Of a stretch of 64,000 nt of DNA, positions 51,986 to 61,790 are shown one piece after another. The stretch is taken from NCBI RefSeq assembly GCF_000620705.1, contig NZ_KK211169.1, positions 62,001-126,000 on the forward strand, given 5' to 3'. A model generated the notes under the pieces. It searched no databases. It saw only the letters and a program-made list of their open reading frames with translations, and had not been told where the DNA came from. Position 1 is the stretch's first letter. Each line of letters starts with the position of its first letter. Source of the DNA: Nocardioides sp. URHA0020. GTDB taxonomy: Bacteria; Actinomycetota; Actinomycetes; Propionibacteriales; Nocardioidaceae. The translations under genes were made by a program, and so were the position numbers.

Positions 51986-53581
51986 GTGAGGACATCGCGC
52001 GGCAGCTGGTCGGTGGCCGGCCTGGTCGCGGGTCTTGCCGGTCTGGTGACGAGCTACTGCGTCGCGATGGTGATGACCACGCGGGACTCGCCGGTCACCG
52101 CGGTCGCGTCGCTGGTGACCCGACTGACGCCGGGTCCCGTCGTCGAGCGCGCGATCAAGCTCCTCGGACACCACGACAAGCAGTTCCTGCTGCTGGTGAT
52201 CCTGGTGCTCTCCGGGGTCGTCTTCGCGTGGGCCGGCCGGCTGGCCCGTCGGTCGTGGTGGGCGCCGGCGATCGTCTTCGGCGTGCTCGGCATCGTCGGC
52301 GCGGTGGCGGTCGGGCGGCAGCACGGGTCGGGGACCATCGACGTCCTGCCGATCGGGGTCGGCGTCGCGACCTGGCTGGTCTGCTTGTCGCTGCTGACCG
52401 AGCCGCTGCGCCGGCAGGAGCTCGCGCTCGCCCACGCCGGCGAGGCACCTGCTGCCGACGCGCCAGCCGCAGGGCCGTCGCCCCAGCCCCGACCGGCCGA
52501 CCACACCCGTCGTACCTTCCTGCTGCGCGCGGGCGCGATGGTCGCCGGGGCCACCGTGCTGGGCACCGTCGGACGGGTCGTCGGTCGCAGCCGCCGCCAC
52601 GTCGAGGAGGCGCGGCGACTGCTGCGGCTGCCGGGCGTCACGGCACCGGAGGGCGTCGCCGGCAGCCGGATCGGCCTGGCCGGCCTGACCCCGTGGGCGA
52701 CCCCGGCGAGCAGGTTCTACCGGATCGACACGGCCTTCGTGGTGCCCACGATCGAGCCGACCGACTGGCAGCTGCGCATCCACGGGATGGTCGACCGCGA
52801 GGTGGTGCTGAACTACCAGCAGCTGATCGACCGGCAGATCACCGAGGCCTGGGTGACCATCAACTGCGTCTCCAACCCCGTCGGCGGCGACCTCATCGGC
52901 AACGCCTGGTGGAGTGGCGTGCGCATCGCCGACCTGCTCGCCCTGGCCGGCGTGCAGCCGGGGGCGGACGCCGTGCTGCAGACCTCCGAGGACGGCTGGA
53001 CGTGCGGTACGCCGCTGACCGCGCTCACCGACGAGCGCGACGCGATGCTGGCTGTCGCGATGAACGGCCGGCCGCTGCCGATCGAGCACGGCTTCCCGGT
53101 GCGCACCATCGTCCCCGGGCTGTACGGCTACGTCTCCGCCTGCAAGTGGGTGGTGGAGATGGAGGTGACCCGGTTCGCTGACATCGAGGCGTACTGGACC
53201 GGCAAGGGCTGGTCGGAGCGCGGCCCGGTCAAGATGTCGTCGCGCATCGACGTCCCGGGCAAGGGCGGCGGCGAGGTGCTCGCCTCGGGCGGACGCGTGG
53301 GTGGCATGGCCTGGTCGCAGCACACCGGCATCAAGGCCGTCGAGATCTCGATCGACGACGGACCGTGGGAGGCCGCCGCGATCGGCCAGGTGCCGAGCGT
53401 CGACACCTGGGTGCAGTGGGCCGCGACGATCGACGTCGAGCCGGGCGAGCACACCCTCGCCGTGCGCGCGATCGACACCGCCGGCGTGGTGCAGACCGGC
53501 CAGGAGCAGGACACCCTGCCCGACGGCGCGACCGGGTGGGACACGACGAGCTTCACCGCGACGGAGGCCACGGATGACTGA
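51986..53581 (+). CDS. Membrane-anchored molybdopterin oxidoreductase (sulfite oxidase family)
   Basis: A 531-residue protein. Four membrane helices (residues about 8-30, 67-85, 92-110, 115-135) precede an RRTFLLRAG twin-arginine-like stretch near 175, then the catalytic domain. The molybdenum-ligating cysteine is C294 in TINCVSNPVGGDLIGNAWWSGV, with the Mo-co dimerisation domain from about 415 on (VEISIDDGPWEAAAIG...TWVQWAATIDVEPGEHTLAVRAID). Family members oxidise sulfite or reduce sulfoxides outside the membrane. The acceptor is unknown. Its stop overlaps the SDR start by eight bases. Confidence 0.9.
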   Translation: MRTSRGSWSVAGLVAGLAGLVTSYCVAMVMTTRDSPVTAVASLVTRLTPGPVVERAIKLLGHHDKQFLLLVILVLSGVVFAWAGRLARRSWWAPAIVFGVLGIVGAVAVGRQHGSGTIDVLPIGVGVATWLVCLSLLTEPLRRQELALAHAGEAPAADAPAAGPSPQPRPADHTRRTFLLRAGAMVAGATVLGTVGRVVGRSRRHVEEARRLLRLPGVTAPEGVAGSRIGLAGLTPWATPASRFYRIDTAFVVPTIEPTDWQLRIHGMVDREVVLNYQQLIDRQITEAWVTINCVSNPVGGDLIGNAWWSGVRIADLLALAGVQPGADAVLQTSEDGWTCGTPLTALTDERDAMLAVAMNGRPLPIEHGFPVRTIVPGLYGYVSACKWVVEMEVTRFADIEAYWTGKGWSERGPVKMSSRIDVPGKGGGEVLASGGRVGGMAWSQHTGIKAVEISIDDGPWEAAAIGQVPSVDTWVQWAATIDVEPGEHTLAVRAIDTAGVVQTGQEQDTLPDGATGWDTTSFTATEATDD

Positions 53582-54308
53582 CTTCGCCGGACGGGACGGT
53601 GTGGCGCTGGTCGTCGGCGGCAGCGGTGGCATCGGCGCCGCGATCACCGACCTGCTCCGGGAGCGGGGAGCCACGGTAGCCGTCACGCACCGGAGCAACC
53701 CGGTCGCGGGGTCCCTCGAGCTCGACCTGGGGGCGTCGACGGCCGCGACCGACGCGGCTCGGGTCGTCGCCGAGGTCGTCGCGTCGGCCGGCGGGCTGCA
53801 CACGCTCGTCTACGCGGCGGGGCCGCACGTCCCGATGGCCCACCTCTCCGGCGTCGACCCGGTCGCGATGGCGGCCCAGCTCACCGCGGACGCGGCGGGC
53901 TTCTTCGCGGTCGTCGCACCGGCGCTCCCGCACCTGCGCGCCAGCGAGGGCTCGATCGTCGCGGTGACGACGGCGGCCACCACCCGCTTCCCGGTGCGCG
54001 ACGGGCTGTCGTCGGCGCCGAAGGCGGCGGTCGAGGCCATGGTGCGCGCGCTCGCGGCCGAGGAGGGGCGGTACGGCGTACGGGTCAACGCCGTGGGTCC
54101 CGGCATGCTCACCGACGGGATGGCGGCCCGGCTGATCGGGTCCGGGGAGCTGTCCGAGGAGGCGCTCGCGGTCATCCGCCGCAACATCCCGCTGCGTCGT
54201 TTCGGCACCGCCCGCGACGTCGCGGAGGCGGTCTGCTTCCTGGCCTCCGACCGGGCGGGGTTCGTGTCCGGCCAGAAGCTGGACGTGGACGGCGGATACG
54301 GCGTCTGA
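53574..54308 (+). CDS. Short-chain dehydrogenase/reductase
   Basis: A 244-residue classical SDR. VALVVGGSGGIGAAITDLLRERG is the cofactor loop (GGSGGIG instead of TGxxxGIG), and GFVSGQKLDVDGGYG the C-terminus typical of FabG-like enzymes. At the catalytic tyrosine position the sequence reads LSSAPKAAVEAMVRALA, so the usual YxxxK has lost its tyrosine (SAPKAA). The preceding serine region is VTTAATTRFP. It may therefore be impaired or act on an unusual substrate. Starts eight bases inside the molybdoenzyme stop. Confidence 0.88.
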   Translation: MTDFAGRDGVALVVGGSGGIGAAITDLLRERGATVAVTHRSNPVAGSLELDLGASTAATDAARVVAEVVASAGGLHTLVYAAGPHVPMAHLSGVDPVAMAAQLTADAAGFFAVVAPALPHLRASEGSIVAVTTAATTRFPVRDGLSSAPKAAVEAMVRALAAEEGRYGVRVNAVGPGMLTDGMAARLIGSGELSEEALAVIRRNIPLRRFGTARDVAEAVCFLASDRAGFVSGQKLDVDGGYGV

Positions 54309-54362
54309 GGCACTCCCCGCGACGATGCGAGAGCGCCGCCCCGACATCTCTAGACTGGGCCG

Positions 54363-55775
54363 GTGACCTTCAGGCTCTACGACACCGCGACGCGCGAAGT
54401 CCGTGACTTCGTCCCCCTCGAGGAGGGGAAGGCCGGCATCTACCTGTGCGGCCTCACGGTGCAGTCGGAGCCGCACGTCGGCCACGTGCGATCGGGCGTC
54501 AACTTCGACGTGCTGCAGCGCTGGCTGGCCCACCTGGGCTACGCCGTGACGTTCATCCGCAACGTCACCGACATCGACGACAAGATCCTCACCAAGGCCG
54601 CCGACCAGGGCCGGCCCTGGTACAACCTCGCCTACGAGATGCACCGCGAGCTCGACAAGGCGTACGCCGCGCTCAACGTCGCGCCGCCGACGTACGAGCC
54701 CAGCGCCACCGGGCACGTCCCGGAGATGGTCGAGCTGATCGCCACCCTGATCGAGCGAGGTCACGCGTACGCCGCCGCCGACGGCTCGGGCGACGTCTAC
54801 TTCGACGTGCGGTCCTGGCCGTCGTACGGCGAGCTGACCCACCAGCGGATCGACGACATGGAGGCGGCCGAGGACGCCGACCCCCGCGGCAAGCGGGACC
54901 CGCGAGACTTCGCGCTGTGGAAGGGCCGCAAGGACTCCGAGCCGCAGACCGCGTCCTGGCCGAGCCCGTGGGGCCGCGGCCGTCCCGGCTGGCACATCGA
55001 GTGCTCCGCGATGGCGGAGAAGTACCTCGGTGCGGCGTTCGACATCCACGGCGGCGGCGTCGACCTGCGCTTCCCCCACCACGAGAACGAGCAGGCCCAG
55101 TCGCGCGCGGCCGGCCACCCGTTCGCGTCGTACTGGATGCACAACGCCTGGATCACCACCGCCGGCGAGAAGATGAGCAAGTCGCTCGGCAACACGCTGT
55201 CGATCCCGTCGGTGCTGCAGCAGGTCCGCGGGATCGAGCTCAGGTTCTACATGGTGGCGGCGCACTACCGCAGCCACGTCGAGTTCAGCTTCGAGGCGCT
55301 CCAGGAGGCCGCGGTCGGCTTCCGCCGGATCGAGAACTTCCTCGAGCGCGCCAACACCCCGGGCGCCGTCGACGTCGACCTGCCCGCCGCCTTCGTCGAC
55401 GCGATGAACGACGACCTCGGGACCCCCGCGGCCGTCGCCGTCATCCACGACACCGTGCGCGAGGGCAACCGCGTGCTGGCGGCGGGCGACGACACGGCGG
55501 CCCGGGCCGCACGGGTCCAGGTCGTCGCGATGCTCGACGTGCTCGGCCTCAACCCGGCCGACCCCGCGTGGGGGCCGACCGCCAGCGACGACCAGCAGCT
55601 CACCGACGCCGTGGACGTGCTCGTCCGCGGGCTCCTCGACCAACGCGCACAGGCGCGCGCGAACAAGGACTTCGCCGCCGCCGACATGATCCGCGACCAG
55701 ATCAAGGCCGCCGGCATCGCGATCACGGACACCCCCGACGGCCCGACGTGGTCACTGGAAGCAGGCACGAAGTAA
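54363..55775 (+). CDS. cysS: Cysteinyl-tRNA synthetase
   Basis: A 470-residue class I aminoacyl-tRNA synthetase. The HIGH-equivalent is in [35 protein letters not shown] is the zinc/Cys site, and [13 protein letters not shown] holds KMSKS. Full length and the KEXX-type C-terminus argue for CysS rather than the mycothiol ligase MshC. Overlaps rlmB by one base (TAATG). The ispF-cysS-rlmB neighbourhood resembles mycobacteria. Confidence 0.95.
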   Translation: MTFRLYDTATREVRDFVPLEEGKAGIYLCGLTVQSEPHVGHVRSGVNFDVLQRWLAHLGYAVTFIRNVTDIDDKILTKAADQGRPWYNLAYEMHRELDKAYAALNVAPPTYEPSATGHVPEMVELIATLIERGHAYAAADGSGDVYFDVRSWPSYGELTHQRIDDMEAAEDADPRGKRDPRDFALWKGRKDSEPQTASWPSPWGRGRPGWHIECSAMAEKYLGAAFDIHGGGVDLRFPHHENEQAQSRAAGHPFASYWMHNAWITTAGEKMSKSLGNTLSIPSVLQQVRGIELRFYMVAAHYRSHVEFSFEALQEAAVGFRRIENFLERANTPGAVDVDLPAAFVDAMNDDLGTPAAVAVIHDTVREGNRVLAAGDDTAARAARVQVVAMLDVLGLNPADPAWGPTASDDQQLTDAVDVLVRGLLDQRAQARANKDFAAADMIRDQIKAAGIAITDTPDGPTWSLEAGTK

Positions 55776-56725
55776 TGGCAGGGAACAGTCAGCGCAAGGG
55801 CGCTATCAAGAAGACCGGCAAGGGCAACCCGACCGCCGGCTCCGGCGGCCGCGTCAAGCGCGGGCTGGAGGGCCGCGGCCCGACGCCGAAGGCCAAGGAC
55901 CGCGAGTACCACAAGGCGTACAAGGCCGCGAACAAGGTCGACAAGTCCGCCGCCGCGCGGCCGAAGAAGCGGCGCACCGGCAGCACCGACGCCGAGTGGA
56001 TCGCCGGTCGCAACTCCGTCGTCGAGGCGCTGCGCGAGGGCGTGCCGGTCAACGGCGTGTACGTCGCGGAGGGCGTCGAGCGCGACGGTCGGGTGCGCGA
56101 GGCGTTCGCGCTGGCCGCGGACCGGGGCATCAGCCTGCTCGAGGTGACCCGCAACGAGCTCGACCGGATGACCTCCGGTGCGGTGCACCAAGGCCTCGCC
56201 GCGCGGATCCCGTCGTACGAGTACGCCCACGCCGACGACCTCCTCGACGCGGCCGCCGCCAACGGCGAGCCGCCCCTGATCGTGGTGCTCGACTCGGTCA
56301 CCGACCCCCGCAACCTCGGCGCGATCGTCCGCAGCGCGGCCGGCTTCGGCGCCCACGGCGTGGTCATCCCCGAGCGGCGCGCGGCCGGCATGACCGCGTC
56401 GGCGTGGAAGACCAGCGCCGGTGCGGCCGCCCGCATCCCGGTCGCCCAGACCGTCAACCTGGTGCGCCAGCTCAAGGCCTACCAGGACGCGGGCTGCATG
56501 GTGATCGGCCTCGCGGCAGACGGGGACGTCAGCCTGCCCGAGCTCGACCTGGCCGACGGCCCGCTCGTGGTCGTCGTCGGCTCGGAGGGTGGCGGCCTCG
56601 GCCGCCTGGTCGCCGAGACCTGCGACCAGCTGGTCTCGATCCCGATGGCCAACCAGCTCGAGTCCCTCAACGCGGGAGTCGCGGCGTCGGTGGTCCTCTA
56701 CGCCATCTCCGAGGCCCGCCGCTGA
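55775..56725 (+). CDS. rlmB: 23S rRNA (guanosine-2'-O-)-methyltransferase RlmB (TrmH/SpoU family)
   Basis: A 316-residue SPOUT methyltransferase. The first 70 residues are a basic, disordered extension (KKTGKGNPTAGSGGRVKRG...KKRRTG), then a substrate-binding domain (WIAGRNSVVEALREGVPV), then the knot: LDSVTDPRNLGAIVRSAAGFGAHGVVIPERRAAG, VVVVGSEGGGLGRLVAETCDQLVSIPM and LESLNAGVAASVVLYAISE. It methylates 2'-O of G2251 in 23S rRNA (E. coli number) or a related site. Second gene of the cysS operon. Confidence 0.92.
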   Translation: MAGNSQRKGAIKKTGKGNPTAGSGGRVKRGLEGRGPTPKAKDREYHKAYKAANKVDKSAAARPKKRRTGSTDAEWIAGRNSVVEALREGVPVNGVYVAEGVERDGRVREAFALAADRGISLLEVTRNELDRMTSGAVHQGLAARIPSYEYAHADDLLDAAAANGEPPLIVVLDSVTDPRNLGAIVRSAAGFGAHGVVIPERRAAGMTASAWKTSAGAAARIPVAQTVNLVRQLKAYQDAGCMVIGLAADGDVSLPELDLADGPLVVVVGSEGGGLGRLVAETCDQLVSIPMANQLESLNAGVAASVVLYAISEARR

Positions 56726-56727
56726 CG

Positions 56728-58245
56728 GTGCCGGTCGTGGCGCGACGCGCAGTCACGGCCCTGGCGTACGCCGGGGCCTGGTTGGCGTGCTCGCTCGCGG
56801 TCACGGCCGTGCTCTTCTTCTCGAGCAGCCGGGCCGTCGAGCTGGCCAGCCACGACGCGGTCGTGCGGCCGACCATGACGGGGTCGGCGGTCCTGCAGAC
56901 CGGTCCGGTGCTGCCCGACGTACGCATCAAGGGCACCGGTCGGATCGGCGTGAACATCCGGCTCGACAAGACCGACGCGGCCTCCACCGACGAGCTGGTC
57001 CGGCGCTACGGCTACATCGCCGGGCAGCCCGACGGTCAGATCGCCAAGGTGACCGACGCTGTCGCCGACATGCTCGGCGACGCCGCCCTGCGCGGGGCGG
57101 TGGTCGGGCTCGTGCCGATCGCCGTGTGGCTGCTGGTCGGGCGAGCCCGCCGGCGCGAGATCGCCTCCCGGCTCGGACCGCCGCAGCTGGTCATCGCGCT
57201 GAGTGTCGTGGTGGTGCTCGGCATCAGCCTGTGGCAGCCCTGGACGACCGACGCCGAGCGCATCGCCGACGACGAGGACTGGGTGTCGCTGCAGGACTTC
57301 CTCGGTCCGCAGGTGCCGCTGCCCGGCGGGCTCGAGGACGTCGAGGTGCGCGGCGACGTGACGACCGCCCAGACCCGGCGGCTGATCGAGAGTGCCGTCG
57401 ACACCTACGACAAGAGCAAGGTCTTCTACGCGAGCGTGGCCACGGAGGCGGCGACCCTCGACCTGCGCCAGCCCGAGGAGGGCGACACCGTCGTCGCCTT
57501 CGTCTCCGACCGGCACGACAACATCGGAATGGACCCCGTCGCACGGGCGATCGCCGACGCGGCCGGGGCGCACGCGGTGTACGACGGCGGGGACGACACC
57601 TCGTCGGGCAAGAGCTGGGAGGCGTTCTCCCTCGACTCGGTGTCCGAGGCGTTCGACGGCTTCGACCGGTGGGGGGTCGCGGGCAACCACGACCAGGGCA
57701 GCTTCGTGCACGACTACCTGGGTGACCACGGGTGGAAGATGCTCGACGGTGAGGTCATCGAGGGTCCGGGCGGCACCACGCTGCTCGGTGTCGACGACCC
57801 CCGCTCGAGCGGGCTCGGCTCGTGGCGCGACGAGACCGGGCTGAGCTTCGCCGAGGTGGAGCAGCGCATCGCCGACGCCGCCTGCGACAGCGACACCCGG
57901 GTCACCACGATCCTGGTCCACGACACCAACCTGGGCCGCACCGCACTGGCCCGCGGCTGCGTCGACCTCGTGCTGGGCGGCCACGTGCACGTGCGGTCCG
58001 GCCCGGACCGGGTGGACGGGCCGGACGGCCAGGTGGGCTACAGCTACACGACGGGTACGACGGGCGGGGCGGCGTACGCCATCGCGATCGGCAGCAAGCC
58101 GCGACGCGACGCCGACGTCAGCCTGGTGACCTACCGCGACGGTCGGCCGGCAGGCATCCAGTGGGTGACCGTCCAGCCCAACGGGGTCTTCGAGGTGGGC
58201 ATCTACGAGGCGCTGACCTTCCCGGAGGCGGCGCCGGCGGGCTGA
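56728..58245 (+). CDS. Membrane-anchored metallophosphoesterase
   Basis: A 505-residue protein (GTG start). Hydrophobic helices lie at about 10-32 and 125-145, with another near 155-172. The C-terminal half is a calcineurin-like phosphoesterase: VVAFVSDRHDNIGMD (D-x-H), YDGGDDTSSG, VAGNHDQG (GNHD), ILVHDTNLG and DLVLGGHVHVRSGP (GHxH). The mid-region (RIKGTGRIGVNIRLDKTD) is extracytoplasmic or linker. Probable substrates are phosphodiesters or phospholipid-like compounds, unknown here. Two bases after rlmB in the same direction. Confidence 0.88.
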   Translation: MPVVARRAVTALAYAGAWLACSLAVTAVLFFSSSRAVELASHDAVVRPTMTGSAVLQTGPVLPDVRIKGTGRIGVNIRLDKTDAASTDELVRRYGYIAGQPDGQIAKVTDAVADMLGDAALRGAVVGLVPIAVWLLVGRARRREIASRLGPPQLVIALSVVVVLGISLWQPWTTDAERIADDEDWVSLQDFLGPQVPLPGGLEDVEVRGDVTTAQTRRLIESAVDTYDKSKVFYASVATEAATLDLRQPEEGDTVVAFVSDRHDNIGMDPVARAIADAAGAHAVYDGGDDTSSGKSWEAFSLDSVSEAFDGFDRWGVAGNHDQGSFVHDYLGDHGWKMLDGEVIEGPGGTTLLGVDDPRSSGLGSWRDETGLSFAEVEQRIADAACDSDTRVTTILVHDTNLGRTALARGCVDLVLGGHVHVRSGPDRVDGPDGQVGYSYTTGTTGGAAYAIAIGSKPRRDADVSLVTYRDGRPAGIQWVTVQPNGVFEVGIYEALTFPEAAPAG

Positions 58246-58385
58246 CCGCCGCCGTCCCTGACCAGACCACCGGGTTCGGGCACCGTCAGAACGGGTAAGA
58301 GACAGGCACGCGCTTCGGCGTCGCCACCGGGACCAGCCGCAGCTGGGATGTCTCGACGGAAGGTACGACCTACCGAGAGATCTCC

Positions 58386-60542
58386 ATGCCGCACACCCGT
58401 ACCCCCGCGTCGACCGTCCGGGTCATCCTCCTGCTGGGCGCCGTCGCCGTCATCGGCTTCTGCGCGGTGGAGGGCTCCGGACCAGACGTCGCGGGCGACC
58501 TCTGGCCGGTCGGACTGCTGACCGGTGTGCTCTGTGTGGCCTCGGCCGGGGCCCGTCCGCTGGTCGTGGCGAGCGCCGTCGCGCTCGCGGTCGCGACGAT
58601 GTGGGCCGGTGGGCGGCCGTCGGACGTCGCCCTCGGGCTGGCCACCGGCGCGGTCGCCGGCTCCTGGGTGGTCTGGCGGCTGGCCTGCGGTCCGAGGGGC
58701 GATCGGACGAGCCTGGTGACCGATCGCGACTTCACCCGCTTCCTGCTCTCGACGATGGCCGGAGCCGGGGTCGCCGGGCTGGTCGCCTCGACCACGTCCG
58801 CCGTGACCGGCTGGAACTCTCCTGCTCTCGTCGGGCTGGCGACCGCCCTGGCCCACCTCGCCGCCCAGCTCGTCGTCCTCCCCTTCTTCCTGCGGATGCA
58901 GGAACGCCCGACCGTCGCTCCGTCGATCGAGGTCGTGGCGCTGTGGGGCACCACGGCGCTGGTGACCGGGCTCGTCTTCGCGTCGAGCAGCGTGCCGGCC
59001 CTGGTGTTCCTGGTGATCCCGGTCCTCGTCTGGGGTGCCATGCGGGTGGCGCCCCGCCAGGCCCTCTGGCAGGTGGCGGCCGTGTCGGCAGTGGCCATCA
59101 CGATGACGATGCTCGGGTTCGGACGGTTCGCCAGCAGTGGCGGTGACCTCGGGTTGCGCGGCTACGAGCCCACTCTCTTCGCGGAGCTCTTCGTGGTCGC
59201 CTGCGTGCTCGCCGTCGTACCTCTCCTGCTGAACGTCGGTCAGCGGGTCGACAGCGCGCGCGACGCGGCGGCCGCGGACGACAACCTGCGCCAGGTCATG
59301 GAGAGCGCCCTGGCGGTCGCGATCATCGGCACCGATCCCGAGGGCCGGATCACCTTCTTCAGCCCCGGAGCCCAACGACTGCTGGGATATGAGCCCGGCG
59401 AGGTCCTCGGCGGGTCGGTGCGGATGTTCTTCGACCCCGCCGAGATCACCGCCCAGGCCGCGGACCTCGGCGTCGAGGACGACTTCGGCTCGGTGATGCA
59501 GCACTTCCTCGAGCTTCCCCGCTACGGCCCGGGCCGTGACCTCGTCTACCGCCGCAGGGACGGGCAGCCACGGACCCACTCCACCAGCGTCGTGAAGCGC
59601 ACGGACGGACGCGGCGAGGTCAGCGGCTACGTGATCACCTCCGACGACGTCACCGAGCGGGTGCGGGCGCAGGAGTGCCTGGTCGAGGCGCTGGAGGTCG
59701 AGCGACGCGCGGTCGACCGGCTGCACCAGGTCGACCAGATCAAGGACGACCTGATCTCGACGGTCAGCCACGAGCTGCGTACGCCGATCACCAGCATCGT
59801 CGGCTACCTCGAGCTCTTCGAGGACGGAGCGTACGGCGTCGTCAGCGCCCGCCAGGTCCAGGCGCTCGAGCGCGTCACCGCCAACAGCGGTCGACTGCTC
59901 ACCCTGATCGACAAGCTGCTGACGCTGTCCCAGATCCAGGAGGACGGGAGCGAGGTCGTCGACGAGACCATGGACCTGCGTGCCGTCGTCCAGGCGGGGT
60001 ACGACGTGGCCGCCACCGAGTCGAGGACGCGCGGCCTCGACGTGCTGCTCGAGCTGCCGAGCGAGCCGGTCGCCTACCTGGGCGACGGCGAGATGCTCGA
60101 GCGGGTCGTGGTCAACCTGGTCGACAACGCCATCAAGTTCACGCCGCACGGCGGCCTGGTCGGGGTCGGTCTCTCCGCCACCGCGGACGAGGCCGTGATC
60201 GTCGTGACCGACACCGGGATCGGGATCCCGCACGAGGAGCAGGGTCTGCTCTTCACGCGGTTCTTCCGGTCCTCGCTGGCGAAGCGGGAGGAGATCGCCG
60301 GCAGCGGTCTGGGCCTGTCGATCGCCCGTGCCGTGGTCGAGATGCACGGCGGCACCCTGCAGGTGGAGTCGAGCCCCGGGGCCGGGACGACGTTCGAGGC
60401 GCGGCTGCCGCGTCGCCAGGTCGGTCACGTGGGACCGCCGGCCGTGCCGCAGCCGCACGGCGAGTCGGTGCCCCGGCTCCGGCTGGTCGCCGGCGGACGG
60501 CACCCCGGCGTCGGCGTACGCCCGGCCTCCGCGCGTCGCTAG
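58386..60542 (+). CDS. Orphan sensor histidine kinase (MASE1-like membrane domain, PAS, HisKA)
   Basis: A 718-residue kinase. Residues 1-285 hold eight or so membrane helices resembling MASE1. A PAS domain follows (IGTDPEGRITFFSPGAQRLLGYEPGEV, about 312-415), then HisKA with H462 in DLISTVSHELRTPITSIVGYLELF and HATPase_c with LVDNAIKFTPHGGLVG, DTGIGIPHEEQGLLFTRFFR and GSGLGLSIARAVVEMHGG. No response regulator is adjacent, so its partner is elsewhere. Its stop overlaps the convergent DUF4032 gene by four bases. Confidence 0.93.
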   Translation: MPHTRTPASTVRVILLLGAVAVIGFCAVEGSGPDVAGDLWPVGLLTGVLCVASAGARPLVVASAVALAVATMWAGGRPSDVALGLATGAVAGSWVVWRLACGPRGDRTSLVTDRDFTRFLLSTMAGAGVAGLVASTTSAVTGWNSPALVGLATALAHLAAQLVVLPFFLRMQERPTVAPSIEVVALWGTTALVTGLVFASSSVPALVFLVIPVLVWGAMRVAPRQALWQVAAVSAVAITMTMLGFGRFASSGGDLGLRGYEPTLFAELFVVACVLAVVPLLLNVGQRVDSARDAAAADDNLRQVMESALAVAIIGTDPEGRITFFSPGAQRLLGYEPGEVLGGSVRMFFDPAEITAQAADLGVEDDFGSVMQHFLELPRYGPGRDLVYRRRDGQPRTHSTSVVKRTDGRGEVSGYVITSDDVTERVRAQECLVEALEVERRAVDRLHQVDQIKDDLISTVSHELRTPITSIVGYLELFEDGAYGVVSARQVQALERVTANSGRLLTLIDKLLTLSQIQEDGSEVVDETMDLRAVVQAGYDVAATESRTRGLDVLLELPSEPVAYLGDGEMLERVVVNLVDNAIKFTPHGGLVGVGLSATADEAVIVVTDTGIGIPHEEQGLLFTRFFRSSLAKREEIAGSGLGLSIARAVVEMHGGTLQVESSPGAGTTFEARLPRRQVGHVGPPAVPQPHGESVPRLRLVAGGRHPGVGVRPASARR

Positions 60543-61759
60543 AGGGCGTCCGGGGCCTGGTCGGCGGTCATGACCTCGTCCGGCTTCTGGGCCAGCACCG
60601 TCTCCATGTAGTCGCGTGCCGTCTCGAGGAGGTCGACGGCGTGGCCGGCGCGCTCGGAGAGGTACCACCGGTGGACCAGGATCTCGTGGAAGACCTCGGC
60701 CGGCTCGAGCTTGCCGCGTGCCTCGGCCGGGATCATCGCGACGATCGGGTCGTAGGTCTGGTTGAGCCACTTGGCCGCGACCAGGGACCGGTCCTCGCGT
60801 CCGAGGTCGAAGTGGGCGGTGAACGACGCGATGTCGTTGAGCATCCGCCGGGCCTGGGCGTCCTCGACGTGCAGCCCGGTCAGCGCCTGCAGCTCGCGCT
60901 GGTGGTGACCGAGCTCGACGACCTTCGGCTGGATCCGGATCTTCTCGCCGTCCCAGTCGGTGACGATGTCGAGCTCGTCGACGTCGAAGCCCAGGTTGTT
61001 GAGCCGCTCGACGCGCTGCTCGATGCGCCACATCTCGTGGGTCGCGAACTCCTCGGCGGCGGTCAGCTCGGCCCAGAGCGCGTCGTACCTGTCGCGGAGC
61101 ATCTCGACGATGTCGAGCGCCTGCACCTCGTGGTCGAGCGACTCGCTGGCCTGGAGGTCGAGCAGCTCGGCGAAGACGTTCTCGCTGGCGACTGTGATGT
61201 CGTGCTCGCGCAACCGGTCCGACAGCGTGGACTTGAGCTCGCCGGTCTCGGCGTCGACGAGGTACGCCGCGAAGCCGCCCGCGCTGCGCCGGAAGAGCAC
61301 GTTGGAGAGCGACACGTCGCCCCAGTAGAAGTCCGCGAGGTGCAGCCGCACCAGCAGCACCACCATCGCGTCGACGAGTGACGGCAGGTTGTCGGCGGTC
61401 AGGCCGTGGGAGAAGAGGCTGCGGTAGGGCAGCGAGAACTGCAGGTGCTGGGTCAGCAGCGCCGCCGGCAGCTCCTCGCCGTGCTCGTCGACCCGGCCGG
61501 TCACCACGCCCTGGGCCACCACGGCCGGCAGGCCGATCCGCTGCAGGTCGCGCAGCAGCCGGTACTCGCGGAACGCGATCGGCTCCTGGGTCTCCTTCAC
61601 GGCGTACGTGTTGCCGCCCAGCCGGATGATCCGCACCACGTGCCGCGACAGGCCGCGGGGGAGCGGGACGACGTGCTCGGTCCACTCCTCGAGCGGCGTC
61701 GACCACGGGAGCCCGAGCAGGGCCGGGTCCGGCCGGTTCGCCACGATGCGGAGCGCCAT
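60539..61759 (-). CDS. DUF4032 family protein (protein kinase-like fold)
   Basis: A 406-residue actinobacterial protein. The first half is kinase-like: NRPDPALLGLPWSTPLEEW, NTYAVKETQEPIAFREYRLLRDLQRIGLPAVVAQGVVTGR (Ala-x-Lys and Glu), and DFYWGDVSLSNVLF (HRD-loop-like). The second half carries the DUF4032 helices. The catalytic Asp of an HRD motif is replaced by WGD, so its activity is uncertain. Function unknown. Confidence 0.85.
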   Translation of the reverse strand: MALRIVANRPDPALLGLPWSTPLEEWTEHVVPLPRGLSRHVVRIIRLGGNTYAVKETQEPIAFREYRLLRDLQRIGLPAVVAQGVVTGRVDEHGEELPAALLTQHLQFSLPYRSLFSHGLTADNLPSLVDAMVVLLVRLHLADFYWGDVSLSNVLFRRSAGGFAAYLVDAETGELKSTLSDRLREHDITVASENVFAELLDLQASESLDHEVQALDIVEMLRDRYDALWAELTAAEEFATHEMWRIEQRVERLNNLGFDVDELDIVTDWDGEKIRIQPKVVELGHHQRELQALTGLHVEDAQARRMLNDIASFTAHFDLGREDRSLVAAKWLNQTYDPIVAMIPAEARGKLEPAEVFHEILVHRWYLSERAGHAVDLLETARDYMETVLAQKPDEVMTADQAPDAL

Positions 61760-61790
61760 GCGGCTCAGGCTAGTCGCTCAGCCGGGCGCG

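Noticed and set aside
54363..55775. MshC (mycothiol ligase) instead of CysS
   Set aside because: Full 470-residue length, KMSKSLGN and the ispF/rlmB neighbourhood favour CysS.
58203..61706. Open frame of 1167 codons antisense to the histidine kinase and overlapping DUF4032
   Set aside because: Low-complexity Arg/Gly/Asp translation; the kinase and DUF4032 proteins on the other frames have full conserved motifs.
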